Numbered from the stretch's first letter, positions 16,767 to 25,931 are shown. The stretch: 64,000 nucleotides of DNA from DATAES01 sp963802415 (GCA_963802415.1 CAWDIH010000001.1:3162001-3226000); one strand, 5' to 3'. The notes: generated from the letters alone by a model not told the origin. Numbers and translations: made by a program.

Positions 16767-17579
16767 TTAGTGAGCGACCGGCACCGCTCCCTGCGGATTC
16801 AGGACGTCCGCCGACGATCGGCGCGGCCCACTGCTCGACTCGTGTCCGTTGGCATCCGGCACACGGGCGACGTCCGTCGGGAGGCTCTCGGCCTTCTTGG
16901 TCGCGTACGTGTCGACGTACTCCTGTCCGGACAGGTTGCGGATCTCGAACATCACCTCGTCGATGAGCTGTCGGAGCACGATGTGATCGTCCGCGCGATC
17001 GACGTAGCGGTCCACACCGATCGGTTTGCCGATGCGGATCGCACACGCCCTGAAGAGCTTCGGGAACTTCGCTTCGGGCGGCTGGATCTCGCGCGTCCCT
17101 CGCAGGCCGACGGGTACGAGGGGCGCGCCCGTCCGCAACGCAAGCCGAGCGGGGCCCGTGTGTCCCTTGTGCAGCGCGCCGTCACGTGAGCGCGTGCCCT
17201 CGGGAAAGATCCCGAACAGCTCGCCGCGGTCGAGCACACGCGTGGCAGCGCTGAGGGCTCGGTCGCTGGCGCTTCCTCCCGAACGGTCGAGCGGGATCAT
17301 TCCGATCGCCGGGAACAGGTGCTTCGTCTTCCAGTCATCCATGTACTCGGCCTTGCCGACGTAGGTGATGCGCCGTGGCAGGACCAACGGAAGGAAGACC
17401 GAATCGATGAACGACGTGTGATTCGGGCAGAGGATTGCGGGACCCGCGGGGGGCACGTTCTCCAGTCCGTCGACGTTGACCTTCCAGCCGAACTTCAGTA
17501 CGGGGCTGAGGACGGTCTTCGCGACGTCGAAGAACTGCCCGACTCTGATCTCGTCGCTGCTGACGTCCGCTCCACCCAC
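16767..17579 (-). CDS. 1-acyl-sn-glycerol-3-phosphate acyltransferase (PlsC-like)
   Basis: Phospholipid acyltransferase of 270 residues. The HX4D motif appears as NHTSFIDS at about residue 53 and the acceptor motif as IFPEGTRSRDG at about residue 124, with PLVPVGLRGT completing block IV. An extra C-terminal tail of about 60 residues (DTYATKKAESLPTDVARVP onward) is not part of the acyltransferase fold. GTG start at 17579; another GTG at 17564 is possible. It sits between mshC and thrS. The substrate could be lysophosphatidate or another lysolipid. Confidence 0.87.
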   Translation of the reverse strand: MGGADVSSDEIRVGQFFDVAKTVLSPVLKFGWKVNVDGLENVPPAGPAILCPNHTSFIDSVFLPLVLPRRITYVGKAEYMDDWKTKHLFPAIGMIPLDRSGGSASDRALSAATRVLDRGELFGIFPEGTRSRDGALHKGHTGPARLALRTGAPLVPVGLRGTREIQPPEAKFPKLFRACAIRIGKPIGVDRYVDRADDHIVLRQLIDEVMFEIRNLSGQEYVDTYATKKAESLPTDVARVPDANGHESSSGPRRSSADVLNPQGAVPVAH

Positions 17580-17626
17580 TGCTGGAGTCTTTCACCCCCG
17601 ATCGACGACCGGTAGGCGCGTTGTGA

Positions 17627-18745
17627 TCAGACCCAGAGTTCGATGCCGAGCATTTCGCCTGCGATCGTGACGCCCTCACCCGCATCTGCGGCACGGTCGA
17701 CTGCGGCGACCGCCGCGTGCGTGTCGAGGTCGTCGTCGAGTGCGGCGCGGACCTCATCGATGGCGCCCTCGCCCGGCCCAGCGGCGCGCCACCGTTCGAG
17801 CCGCTCGGCGGCGCGTGGCATACGACTGTTGTCCCACTCCCACTCGGTCCGGTAGTGGTTCTCGACGATCACGAGCCGCACCGCAGGTGCGTCCCACTGC
17901 TTCAACAGGTCGGAGACGAAGATCAGGTTTCCCAGGGACTTGGACATCTTCTCGCCGTCCATGCGGACCATCGCCTGGTGCATCCAGTGACGCACGAACG
18001 GCTCGCCGGTGGCCGCCTCGGATTGCGCCCGCTCGCACTCGTGGTGCGGGAAGATCAGGTCGGCGCCACCCCCGTGCAGGTCGATGGTCGTCCCGAGCTC
18101 ACGCAGCGCGAGCGTGGAGCACTCGATGTGCCACCCGGGCCGCCCCGGTCCCCACATCGACTCCCACGACGGCTCGTCGTCGAGCGACGGCTGCCAGAGG
18201 ACGAAATCGAGCGGGTCCCGCTTGTGCGGATCGTCGATGTTGCCGCCGCGTTCGGCGGCGTAGGCGAGCATCTGCTCGCGGGTGTAGTGCGAGACGCTGC
18301 CGAAGTCGGGGAAGCTCGACACGTCGAAGTACACCCCGCCGCCGGCGAGGTACACGTGCCCGCGGTCGAGCACCATCCCGATGAAGCCGCGGATGTCCGG
18401 GATCGCCGAGGTGGCGCGGGGCTCGCTCCAGCACGGCAGGACGTTGAGGGCGGTCATGTCCGCATCGAAGCGGGCCGTCTCGGCCGCGGCGAGGTCGAGA
18501 TAGTGCACGCCGAGTGCACGCGCCTTGGCAAGCAGGGAATCGTCGACGTCGGTCACGTTGCGGACGAGCTTCGTGTCGTGTCCGAGGTCTCGGAGACGCC
18601 GCTGCAGGACGTCGTAGGTGATGTACACCGCTGCGTGACCGAGATGGGTCGAGTCGTACGGGGTGATCCCGCACGTGTACATCGTGACCACCGGCCCGGG
18701 GTCGAACGGCACGATCGCCTGCCGGGCGGTGTCGTACAAGCGCAT
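17627..18745 (-). CDS. mshC: Mycothiol ligase MshC (Cys:GlcN-Ins ligase)
   Basis: CysS-like enzyme joining cysteine to glucosaminyl-inositol in mycothiol synthesis. It is distinguished from cysteinyl-tRNA synthetase by MYTCGITPYDSTHLGHAAVYITYD (CysS has a different PTVY form) and by its short length: 372 residues ending DDDLDTHAAVAAVDRAADAGEG with no anticodon-binding domain. Zinc Cys/His ligands are in GRPGWHIECSTLAL and FPHHECERA, and the KMSKS loop is present as GEKMSKSLGN. ATG 18745 begins MRLYDTARQ; the longer open frame upstream belongs to npdG in another frame. It lies 5 bp after npdG. Confidence 0.9.
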   Translation of the reverse strand: MRLYDTARQAIVPFDPGPVVTMYTCGITPYDSTHLGHAAVYITYDVLQRRLRDLGHDTKLVRNVTDVDDSLLAKARALGVHYLDLAAAETARFDADMTALNVLPCWSEPRATSAIPDIRGFIGMVLDRGHVYLAGGGVYFDVSSFPDFGSVSHYTREQMLAYAAERGGNIDDPHKRDPLDFVLWQPSLDDEPSWESMWGPGRPGWHIECSTLALRELGTTIDLHGGGADLIFPHHECERAQSEAATGEPFVRHWMHQAMVRMDGEKMSKSLGNLIFVSDLLKQWDAPAVRLVIVENHYRTEWEWDNSRMPRAAERLERWRAAGPGEGAIDEVRAALDDDLDTHAAVAAVDRAADAGEGVTIAGEMLGIELWV

Positions 18746-18750
18746 CGGGC

Positions 18751-19425
18751 TCACGGAGCAGGTGTGGGGGACTCCGGGATGCCCGTGAACGTCACCGCCA
18801 CGCGCGTCTTGTAATGCATGTTGAGCTGGAGAAGGACGGCGGTGAACGACTCGATCGGTGTCGCCAGCGACAGGCCCCCGGCGTCGAGCGGGCGCATGTT
18901 CGGGATCTTGGAAACGATCTCGGAGGTGGCGTCCGTTGCCCGCCGATGGTCGGAGCAGATCAAGACGTCGCTGACGATCGGATGATCGAGATCGCCGAGC
19001 TCCATGGCCGGCACGTGATGGAAGGCCGCCGCCACCTGACAGTCGGGCACCGCGGCCTGGACGCTTGCCGCCACCGATCCGCGGGGCGGGACGAGCGGCT
19101 GGAACTCCTTGCCGATGCGGGTGAGCGCGTTGGCCATCGAGATGACGACCTTGCCGCGCAGGAGGTGCTCGACCGACGTGGCCGTCTGCGTCGCACCGTC
19201 CCACGGTGTCGCGATGACGACGAGGTCCGTGTCGGCCGCGGTCTGGTTGTCGCCCGAACCGATCTCGAGACGCCGTTCGGGCCAGCGGCCGTGGAGCTCG
19301 TCGACCTTCTCCATGGCCCGGTACTTGGACCGAGAGCCGATGACGACGTCGAAGCCGGCCACCGCCAAACGACATGCGAGGGCGCTACCGGCTGGTCCGG
19401 TGCCCCCCAGGATTCCGATCCGCAC
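18751..19425 (-). CDS. npdG: F420H2:NADP oxidoreductase (NpdG/Fno)
   Basis: Transfers hydride between NADPH and coenzyme F420. The 224-residue Rossmann protein starts (GTG) VRIGILGGTGPAGSALACRLA; the family has this GGTG(P)xG loop and the NADP phosphate contact in VIGSRSKYRA. Downstream are VVIATPWDGA, VVISMANAL, AAFHHVPAMELGD and DAGGLSLATPIESFTAVLLQLN, all NpdG-type. It indicates F420 use, as expected in actinobacteria. It is 5 bp from mshC on the same strand and diverges from fabI across a 60-bp gap. Confidence 0.9.
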   Translation of the reverse strand: MRIGILGGTGPAGSALACRLAVAGFDVVIGSRSKYRAMEKVDELHGRWPERRLEIGSGDNQTAADTDLVVIATPWDGATQTATSVEHLLRGKVVISMANALTRIGKEFQPLVPPRGSVAASVQAAVPDCQVAAAFHHVPAMELGDLDHPIVSDVLICSDHRRATDATSEIVSKIPNMRPLDAGGLSLATPIESFTAVLLQLNMHYKTRVAVTFTGIPESPTPAP

Positions 19426-19485
19426 GGGAATGAGACTAGAGGGAACGCCGTAACGTCCTGCCACTCAGACCAGGTCGGAGGCCTC

Positions 19486-20259
19486 ATGGGACTGCTCGAA
19501 GGCAAGCGCATCCTCGTCACCGGTGTGCTGACGGACGACTCGCTGGCGTTCGCCGTCGCCCGGCTCGCGCAGGAGCAAGGCGCGGAGGTGGTGCTGACCG
19601 GAGCCGGTCGTGGGCTGCGGCTTACCGAGCGTGTGGCTCGCCGTCTGCCCTCCCAGCCCGAGGTGCTCGAGTTGGACGTGACGGTGGCGGAGCAGGCCGG
19701 CGCGGTCCGATCACGGCTCGCAGAAAAGTGGGGCTCGGTCGACGGTGCTCTGCACGCCATCGGGTTCGCACCACCATCGTGTCTCGGGGGCGGCTTCCTG
19801 GAAGCGCCCTGGGACGACGTCTCGGTCGCGCTCCAGGTCTCCGCCTACTCGTTGAAGGTGCTCGCGGACGTGGTGGTGCCGCTGATGGGCACCGGCGGTT
19901 CGATCGTCGGGCTCGACTTCGACAACAGCACCCAGGCATGGCCGGCCTACGACTGGATGGGGGTGGCGAAGGCAGCGCTCGAGTCGTCGTCGCGCTATCT
20001 CGCCCGTGAGCTCGGGCCCCGCGGCATCCGCGTCAACCTCGTCGCCGCCGGCCCGATCAAGACCCTGGCGGCCCGGTCGATCAGCGGGTTCGACCGCTTC
20101 GAGGACGTGTGGGACGAGCGTGCCCCGCTCGGCTGGGACGTGAAGGGCGACCACGAGGCCATCGGCCGTGCCTGCGTCGTCCTGCTGTCCGACTGGTTCC
20201 CCAAGACCACCGGCGAGCTCATCCACGTCGACGGCGGCTTCCACGCCGTAGGGGCGTAG
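19486..20259 (+). CDS. fabI: Enoyl-[acyl-carrier-protein] reductase (NADH), FabI/InhA type
   Basis: Last reduction of the type II fatty-acid elongation cycle. The 257-residue SDR starts MGLLEGKRILVTGVLTDDSL; the loop is the FabI form, and AIGFAPPSCLGGGF and GGSIVGLDFDNSTQAWPAYD follow InhA closely. The catalytic pair is Tyr and Lys in YDWMGVAKAALES (Y-x6-K), and NLVAAGPIKTLAARSISGF is the substrate-loop segment. GGAGG at 19477-19481 sets the ATG. It converges on the CNNM genes with a shared hairpin at the stops. Confidence 0.95.
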   Translation: MGLLEGKRILVTGVLTDDSLAFAVARLAQEQGAEVVLTGAGRGLRLTERVARRLPSQPEVLELDVTVAEQAGAVRSRLAEKWGSVDGALHAIGFAPPSCLGGGFLEAPWDDVSVALQVSAYSLKVLADVVVPLMGTGGSIVGLDFDNSTQAWPAYDWMGVAKAALESSSRYLARELGPRGIRVNLVAAGPIKTLAARSISGFDRFEDVWDERAPLGWDVKGDHEAIGRACVVLLSDWFPKTTGELIHVDGGFHAVGA

Positions 20260-20273
20260 CGCTCGGGCGCTAC
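20256..20273. terminator. Bidirectional hairpin at the fabI/CNNM convergence
   Basis: GTAGCGC - TCGG - GCGCTAC is a perfect 7-bp stem with a TCGG tetraloop, overlapping both stop codons. Flanking bases GCCGTAG and CTACGGC also pair in an alternative larger structure. Position between converging genes suggests a two-way terminator. Confidence 0.55.
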
Positions 20274-21331
20274 GGCGTGACGTGGTCCGACGATTCCGTG
20301 TCGGACTCGTCGCGGATGTCACCGACCAGCACCTCGAGGACGTCCTCGAGTGTGGCGAGTCCGAGCACGCGGCGGGCCTCGTCGACGACGACGCCGACGT
20401 GCGTGCGCGACCGTCGCATCGCCACGAGGACTTCGTCGAGGGCCTGGTGCGCGGGCAGCACGAGCACCCGCCGGATGCGAGCGAGCGGAAGCGGGCGGTC
20501 GCGGGCTTCGGCCGGCACCGTGAGCAGATCCTTGGCATGGACGAACCCGACGATGTCGTCGAGGTCCCCGCCGGCGAGGAGCAGGCGCGAGTGGCCACTC
20601 GCCACCACCTCTTCCTCCGCTTCTGCGACGGTCGTCCACCGCGTGATCCACGTGACGTCGTCGCGCGGCACCATGACCTGCAGCACGGGCCGTTCTCCGA
20701 AATCGAGCGCGCCCGACAACAGATCGTGCGCCGTCTCCTCGATGAGGCCTTCCTCGTGTGACTCGGCCAGCATCCGGCTGATCTCGTCGACGGTGTGCGC
20801 GCTCGATGAGATCGTCGCGGGGCTCGACGCCGAGCAGACGGGTGCCGCCGTTCCCCAATACCTGCACCACGCGGATGATGGGCCGGAAGAGCACGACGTA
20901 GACCCGGTTGAAGATCGACAGGCGCAACAGCATGCGCTCGGGATCGGCAAGCGCGAGGTACCGAGGAACGACCTCACCGAACACCATGTGCAAGAACACG
21001 ACGAGGCCGAGCCCGACCACGACACCGAGCACCTGCGACACGCCGTCCGGGATGTTGAAGGGCGACAGCAGCTGCTCGATCGCTTGGACCACGGACGGTT
21101 CGGCGACCGCGCCGAGACCGAGCGAGCACATCGTGATGCCGAGCTGCGACGACGCCAGCTGCAAGGGCAGGTCTCGCGCCGACTGCAACGCAAAGCGCGC
21201 GGCGTGTCGCCTTCCTTCGCCAGCGTCTCGAGCCGGGTCGGCCGGCTCGCCACCAACGAGAACTCGTTGGCCACGAACAACCCGTTCAGGGCGAGGAGCA
21301 CGACCGCCAGGACCAGGAAGCCGAAGATCAT
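20270..21331 (-). CDS. CNNM/CBS-domain membrane protein 1 (two compensating frameshifts)
   Basis: DUF21 plus CBS-pair protein of the CNNM/HlyC family, linked to divalent cation transport. N-terminus MIFGFLVLAVVLLALNGLFVANEFSLV and C-terminal CBS part (HTVDEISRMLAESHEEGLIEE, VPRDDVTWI, VGVVVDEARRVLGLATLEDVLEVLVGDI) share one frame, but the middle (ALQSARDLPLQLASSQLG to GVEPRDDLIE) is in another: one base missing near 21198 and one extra near 20815. The net length of 354 codons is therefore intact. The C-terminal CorC domain is short or absent. Its ATG overlaps the stop of the upstream paralogue. Confidence 0.78.
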   Translation of the reverse strand: MIFGFLVLAVVLLALNGLFVANEFSLVASRPTRLETLAKEGDTPRALRCSRRETCPCSWRRRSSASRCARSVSARSPNRPWSKRSSSCCRPSTSRTACRRCSVSWSGSASSCSCTWCSVRSFLGTSRLPIPSACCCACRSSTGSTSCSSGPSSAWCRYWGTAAPVCSASSPATISSSAHTVDEISRMLAESHEEGLIEETAHDLLSGALDFGERPVLQVMVPRDDVTWITRWTTVAEAEEEVVASGHSRLLLAGGDLDDIVGFVHAKDLLTVPAEARDRPLPLARIRRVLVLPAHQALDEVLVAMRRSRTHVGVVVDEARRVLGLATLEDVLEVLVGDIRDESDTESSDHVTP

Positions 21332-22591
21332 GCTTCGGCCCCGTTTCCGGCTGTAGCGGCGCTGCGCTCGGGTGCCGTCAAGCGCAGTCGCGCGACGCGC
21401 CGGCGTTCCATCTCGACGACCTCGATCAACCAGCCGTCGTAGCTGAAGCGATCGCCGACGTCCGGGATGCGCCCCAGCCGATCGAGCACGAAGCCGGCGA
21501 GTGTTTCGTACTCACCCTCGGGCATCTCGAATCCACAGGCGTCGCGCACCTCGTCGGGATGCAGCGTGCCCGGCAGTTCGTACGTTCCCGCCGGGAGCAC
21601 CCGGCTGAGGTCGGCCGCGGCCGTGTCGTACTCGTCGTCGATCTCGCCGACGATCTCCTCGAGCACGTCTTCGAGCGTGATGATGCCAGCGGTTCCCCCG
21701 TACTCGTCCACGACGACGGCGAGGTGGCCCCCTTCTCGGAGTTCCCGCAGCACCGAGCTCAACTCTCTCGTCTCGGGCACGATGAACGGCTCGCTCATCA
21801 CCGATCCGACCGTGGCCGACGCCCGTTCCTCGAACGGCACCCGGTACACGTCCTTCACGTGCACGACGCCGACCACGTCGTCGAGATCCGAGCCGCACAC
21901 GGGAAACCGGCTGTAGCCCGTCGACACGGCGAGAGTGACGAGCTCAGGGATCATGGCGTCGGGGATCGTGTACTTGACCTGGACCCGCGGCACGAGCGCG
22001 TCCGCCGCTGTCTTGTCGTTGAACCGAAGGGTGCGGGTGAGCAGGTCGAGCGCTTCGGGATCGATCGTCCCTTCCGCGCCGGACGACTGGAACAGCAACT
22101 CGTACTCGTCGAGTGTCCGCACCGCTGCGAGCTCTTCTTGCGGCTCGATGCCGAGCTTGCGCACGGTTGCGTTTGCCGTGTTGTTCACGAGCTGGATCAC
22201 TGGACGGAACGCGGTGGCGAAGTACAGGACCGGACGGGCCAGCATGACCGAGGTCCGCTGCGCGCGAGCGATGGCGATGTTCTTCGGGATCAGCTCGCTC
22301 AGGACCATCGAACCGACGGTCACGAGAGTGAAGGCGAGCACGATCGCCACGGCGTTGCCGACGACGGGTTCGAGCAATGAAGCGACCGTCGGCTCCGCGA
22401 TGAAGCCGAGCAGCAACGACGTGACCGTGACACCGAGTTGCGTCCCGGACAGGTAGAACGCCAGGCGGCGCAGGATACGTTCGACGACCCGCGCGCCCGA
22501 CGTTGCCGCGCGCAGCGAGCGCTTCGATCCGGGCTCGATCGACCGCAACGAAGCTGAACTCCGCCGCGACGAACAGTCCGTTGCCGAGCAA
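21328..22591 (-). CDS. CNNM/CBS/CorC-domain membrane protein 2 (frameshifted)
   Basis: Paralogue of the preceding gene with a full layout: DUF21 membrane domain (FYLSGTQLGVTVTSLLLGFIAEPTV, SELIPKNIAIARAQ), CBS pair (PRVQVKYTIPDAMI, VVVDEYGGTAGIITLEDVLEEIVGEI) and C-terminal CorC_HlyC domain (YELPGTLHPDEVRDACGF onward). A one-base excess in a CCC run (22488-22490) separates the N-terminal segment GNGLFVAAEFSFVAVDRARIEALAARG from the rest. The TTG at 22591 is the first usual start, but upstream residues (STALGLLAVLVLL) look like the rest of the first helix, so the real start may lie near 22627. Confidence 0.78.
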
Positions 22592-22656
22592 GAGAACCAG
22601 AACGGCCAGTAGACCGAGCGCGGTACTGATGCTCCAACGCTAGTAATCAGGTACGC

Positions 22657-23373
22657 GTGAGTCCCGCACAGGCCGGCGCCGCGTCGGCGGCGATGGCGCT
22701 CGGCGCGTGCGTCCAGGGAGGGATCGGGTTCGGTTCTGCGCTGGTGGCCGCTCCCCTGCTCGCGCTCGTCGACACGAGCTTCGTCCCGGGACCGATCACG
22801 GTCGTGACGACGGTCCTGAACCTGTTCATCATCCGTGCGGCCAATGCGGCCGCGTTCGACCGCGAAGTGCGATGGTCGCTCGTCGGGCTCGTGCCGGGCA
22901 CGATCGCTGCGGGTGCGACACTGCTGGCGCTGTCCGCGCGCGGTCTGAGCATCGCGTTCGGGGTCATGGTCATCGTGGCCGTCGTGCTCACCGGTACCGG
23001 CTGGCATGTGGTGAAGCGTCCCTCGACGCTGCTCGTCGCGGGCGTGCTGTCGGGGTTCATGGGGACGGTGTCGGGCATCGGTGGTCCACCGGTCGCGCTC
23101 CTCTATCAGCACGAGTCAGGGCCGACGCTGCGCGCCACGCTGCCGCGGTACTTCCTCGCCGGCGGCGCGATCACGATCGTGACGCTGGTCGTGGTGGGAA
23201 AGCTCGGTCGCGAGGAACTGCTGCAAGCTGTCGTGCTGGTGCCGGGAATGCTCATCGGTCTGGTTGGCTCGCCGTGGCTCGCCGGGCACGTGGACCGGCG
23301 CACCGCTCGCCCGTTCGTGCTGTCGCTGTCGACTGTCGCCGCCGTGAGCGTGCTGTTGAAGGAGCTCCTGTGA
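22657..23373 (+). CDS. TauE/SafE-family anion permease
   Basis: A 238-residue polytopic membrane protein with repeated hydrophobic helices and the TauE/SafE features GGIGFGSALVAAPLLALVD near the start and GTVSGIGGPPVALLYQ in the centre, a repeat of the same motif. Members export or import sulfite, sulfoacetate or other organic anions; the substrate is not deducible. GTG start. Its stop overlaps the next gene's start as GTGA. It diverges from the CNNM pair across about 65 bp. Confidence 0.88.
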   Translation: MSPAQAGAASAAMALGACVQGGIGFGSALVAAPLLALVDTSFVPGPITVVTTVLNLFIIRAANAAAFDREVRWSLVGLVPGTIAAGATLLALSARGLSIAFGVMVIVAVVLTGTGWHVVKRPSTLLVAGVLSGFMGTVSGIGGPPVALLYQHESGPTLRATLPRYFLAGGAITIVTLVVVGKLGREELLQAVVLVPGMLIGLVGSPWLAGHVDRRTARPFVLSLSTVAAVSVLLKELL

Positions 23374-24149
23374 CCGCGCTCCGCATGGAGGGTGTCGGAC
23401 TCGTGCGCGATCACAACGAGATCCTCGAAGACGTCGACTGGACGGTCCGCGACGGCGAGCGATGGATCGTGCTCGGCGCCAACGGCTCAGGCAAAACCTC
23501 GTTGCTGCGGATCGCGTCGCTCTACCTGCACCCGTCGACCGGGACGGTCGAGGTGCTCGGCGAGACGCTGGGCCGGGTGGACGTGCGCGCCCATCGCCGG
23601 AACATCGGCATGGTGTCGTCGTCGTTCGCCGACCTGTTGCGGCCGTCCATCAGTGCCCTCGATGTGGTGATGACGGCCGAGCACGCGGCGCTCGAGCCGT
23701 GGTGGCACGAGTACACCGATCGCGACCGTCAGCGGGCGCGCCGCCTGCTCGATCGTTTCGGGTGCGGTCCGATGGCCGAGCATCGCTTCGGGACGCTTTC
23801 GTCGGGCGAACGGCAGCGCGTGCAACTCGCGCGGACGCTCATGACGGATCCTGGGCTGCTGCTCCTCGACGAGCCGACAGCGGGCCTCGACCTCGCCGGC
23901 CGCGAGGATCTCGTCAACCGGCTCGCCGGACTCGCGGCCGACCCGTCGACACCGGCCACAGTCCTCGTCACCCACCACGTCGATGAGATCCCGCCCGGGT
24001 TCGACCACGTGTTGCTGTTGCGCAGCGGTCACGTGCTCGCGAGCGGTCCGCTGGAGGGCACGTTGACCACCGATGCGCTCGGCGCGTGCTTCGATATGGA
24101 CGTCGTCCTCGAACGCCGCCACGACCGCTGGTTCGCCTTCGCCCGCTGA
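23370..24149 (+). CDS. ABC transporter ATP-binding protein
   Basis: A 259-residue ABC ATPase: Walker A GANGSGKTS near residue 37, Q-loop replaced by a Ser-rich GMVSSSFADLL segment, signature LSSGERQRVQLAR, Walker B LLLLDEPTAGLD and switch VTHHVDEI. The ModF/YjjK-like His-rich switch and lack of an adjacent permease mean the partner is unknown. GTG start inferred from the GTGA overlap with the TauE-like gene, which implies coupled translation. Confidence 0.88.
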   Translation: MTALRMEGVGLVRDHNEILEDVDWTVRDGERWIVLGANGSGKTSLLRIASLYLHPSTGTVEVLGETLGRVDVRAHRRNIGMVSSSFADLLRPSISALDVVMTAEHAALEPWWHEYTDRDRQRARRLLDRFGCGPMAEHRFGTLSSGERQRVQLARTLMTDPGLLLLDEPTAGLDLAGREDLVNRLAGLAADPSTPATVLVTHHVDEIPPGFDHVLLLRSGHVLASGPLEGTLTTDALGACFDMDVVLERRHDRWFAFAR

Positions 24150-24167
24150 GCCGCTTCCGTGCCGGCG

Positions 24168-24203
24168 AACTCCGGGCCAATTCCGGGCTATAGCCCCGGA
24201 GTT
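24168..24203. terminator. Bidirectional hairpin between converging genes
   Basis: AACTCCGGG (24168-24176) pairs perfectly with CCCGGAGTT (24195-24203) across an 18-nt loop that can itself fold (CCGGGC/GCCC). A TTTT tract follows at about 24217 on the plus side. It lies between the ABC ATPase and SRPBCC stops. Confidence 0.55.
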
Positions 24204-24221
24204 GCACCAACATTCGGGTTT

Positions 24222-24653
24222 TCAGGCGCGGTCGAGGAGGGCGAGGAGGCGGGGTTTCGAGTTCTCGATCTCGTCGCCGAGGATGCGTTCGAGCACGGGA
24301 CCCCAGAGGGCGCCGCCGTAGTGCAGGTGCATGACGAGCAGGCTCCCGCCGTCGGCCGGTACGACGTCAGCCTGCAACACCCACGGCGAATGTGAGCGGT
24401 TGTCGCGCTCCTGTCGCTCGAACACGGCCTTCGTCGGAGTGTCTTCGGTCGTTCGCACCATGCGAAGCCGCTTCGAACGAGCGAACGGTCCGAGGCGGCC
24501 GCGCAGATCCACGACCCAGGCCGGCTCGTCGCCGTCCTCTCGAACAGCGCGAGGAACGATGTCGAGCCACTCGGGATAGACCCCGAGATCCGCCACGCAC
24601 CGGAACAACACCTCCGGCTCGCAGGGCGCGGTCAACTCGGCAACGACGTCCAC
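24222..24653 (-). CDS. SRPBCC (START/polyketide-cyclase-like) family protein
   Basis: A 143-residue single-domain protein. It opens with VVAELTAPCEPEVLFRCVADLGVYPEWLDIV, the usual SRPBCC beta-strand, helix and PEW motif, and ends with the long C-terminal helix GPVLERILGDEIENSKPRLLALL that closes the hydrophobic pocket. Ligand unknown. Start is GTG. It lies 3 bp downstream of the M23 peptidase and may be transcribed with it and the thiamine genes. Confidence 0.8.
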   Translation of the reverse strand: MDVVAELTAPCEPEVLFRCVADLGVYPEWLDIVPRAVREDGDEPAWVVDLRGRLGPFARSKRLRMVRTTEDTPTKAVFERQERDNRSHSPWVLQADVVPADGGSLLVMHLHYGGALWGPVLERILGDEIENSKPRLLALLDRA

Positions 24654-24656
24654 GCG

Positions 24657-25931
24657 TCAGGGCTGGGCGGGACGTACTTGCTGCGGGTCGGTGGCCAACA
24701 GGATCGGGTACGGGTCGACGGCGGGACCCCCGTTGGGATGCACCTCGAAGTGCAGGTGCGGGCCGTACGCGTCGCCGGTGTGACCGACGTATCCGACAAG
24801 CTGGCCGGCCTCGACCAACTGCCCGGCTGTGAGCCCGAGGACGTAGGCCGACAAGTGGGCGTAGTAGTAGTACGTCCCGCTCTCACCCTTGAGCCACAAC
24901 CCGTTGCCGCCCAGACCGCCCGAGCTCATCCGTGTGATGATCCCGCGCTCGACCGCGTACAACTCGGTCCCTTCCGCCGCGGCGACGTCGCACCCCTGGT
25001 GTGCGTGGGCCTGTGGCGTTCCCGGCTGACGAGGGTCGCCGAAGTCCTGGTGGAACGAATGAGGCGACGCCACCGGGAACACGAATCCGTGGACGACGAT
25101 GTTGCCGCCCGCTGTGGTGACCGCGAGCTCGAGTTGTGCGCTGTTCAGGGCGACGAGGGTCTGCACCTCGTCGACCCGGGCGAGGTCGAGCGCGGCTTGC
25201 GTCGCGGTGAGGTCCTGCGCCGTCTTGGCCTCGTCGCGCGTCGCTTGCGCCTGCGCGTCCTTGTACCGGGCCACCACGGCTTGGTCACGATCGGCGACCG
25301 CTGACAGCAGGGCCGCGCGCTGGCCCGAGGCATCCTCCGAAGCGGCCCACTGGCCTTCCTCGTCTCCACCGCGGACATACGCGTAGATGGCCCGTTCCAC
25401 GAGCGCGTCATGGGCGTCGGTCAGCTTGCGGACTGCATCGCGGCTCTGGCCGTCCAGCCCGTTGAGGTGCAGCTGGATCTGTGCGAGTGCCGTCTCGAGG
25501 TCCTGACGCCGGGCGGCGGCTCCGGCGTACGCCGCTTGACGGAGGAGCGCGGAGGCTCGTGCGGTTCGAACGTCGACCTGCACCACATGTGCCCGTGGTG
25601 GGACGACGGCCGCCGAGACCCCAGCGGGCACGGTTGCGTCCGGGATCGTCACGTTGTCCTGCGGCACGCTCTCGGACGGCGCATCGCCGTTGATCCCGGG
25701 GTCCACGGTCGGGTCAGGCACCGTGGGCGTCGTGTCGGGTGTGGTCTCAGGAGTCGTGTCGGGTGTGGTCTCAGGGGTCGTGTCGGGTGTGGTCTCAGGG
25801 GTCGTGTCCGGCGTGGTCTCAGGCGTCGTGTCCGGCGTGCTCACGGGCGTCTGGGCCGCGGCAGGTAGGGCAGTTCCAAGCACCACTGCTGCGGTGACGA
25901 TGAGCGCCCGCGTCCTACGCATCTCCGTCAT
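24657..25931 (-). CDS. Secreted M23-family (LytM) peptidase with Thr/Pro repeat and coiled coil
   Basis: A 424-residue exported protein: signal peptide (RALIVTAAVVLGTALPAAAQ), a PDTTPETT tandem repeat (about residues 32-70), a central helical region (ASALLRQAAYAGAAARRQ to QLELAVT, rich in Ala and Gln) like FtsX-dependent EnvC-type adaptors, then the LytM domain. Zinc ligands are visible: His and Asp in HAHQGCDVAAAEG and the HLH of GPHLHFEVHPNGG, so it may be catalytically active. Its ATG overlaps the stop of the upstream ABC ATPase (ATGA), although it has no evident link with thiamine. Confidence 0.88.
   Translation of the reverse strand: MTEMRRTRALIVTAAVVLGTALPAAAQTPVSTPDTTPETTPDTTPETTPDTTPETTPDTTPETTPDTTPTVPDPTVDPGINGDAPSESVPQDNVTIPDATVPAGVSAAVVPPRAHVVQVDVRTARASALLRQAAYAGAAARRQDLETALAQIQLHLNGLDGQSRDAVRKLTDAHDALVERAIYAYVRGGDEEGQWAASEDASGQRAALLSAVADRDQAVVARYKDAQAQATRDEAKTAQDLTATQAALDLARVDEVQTLVALNSAQLELAVTTAGGNIVVHGFVFPVASPHSFHQDFGDPRQPGTPQAHAHQGCDVAAAEGTELYAVERGIITRMSSGGLGGNGLWLKGESGTYYYYAHLSAYVLGLTAGQLVEAGQLVGYVGHTGDAYGPHLHFEVHPNGGPAVDPYPILLATDPQQVRPAQP
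25724..25843 (-). repeat. 24-bp tandem repeat encoding PDTTPETT
   Basis: About four and a half copies of a 24-bp unit (forward: GTGTGGTCTCAGGGGTCGTG and variants) lie inside the M23 peptidase gene, encoding alternating PDTTPETT. Copies are almost identical at the DNA level, so the number probably varies between strains; it forms a rigid Thr/Pro linker that may be glycosylated. Confidence 0.8.

Noticed and set aside
14819..16966. 715-residue plus-strand open frame opposite thrS
   Set aside because: Fully antisense to an intact threonyl-tRNA synthetase; low-complexity Val/Glu/Arg composition.
17627..18745. Cysteinyl-tRNA synthetase
   Set aside because: MYTCGITPYDSTHLGHAA and the missing anticodon-binding domain fit MshC better.
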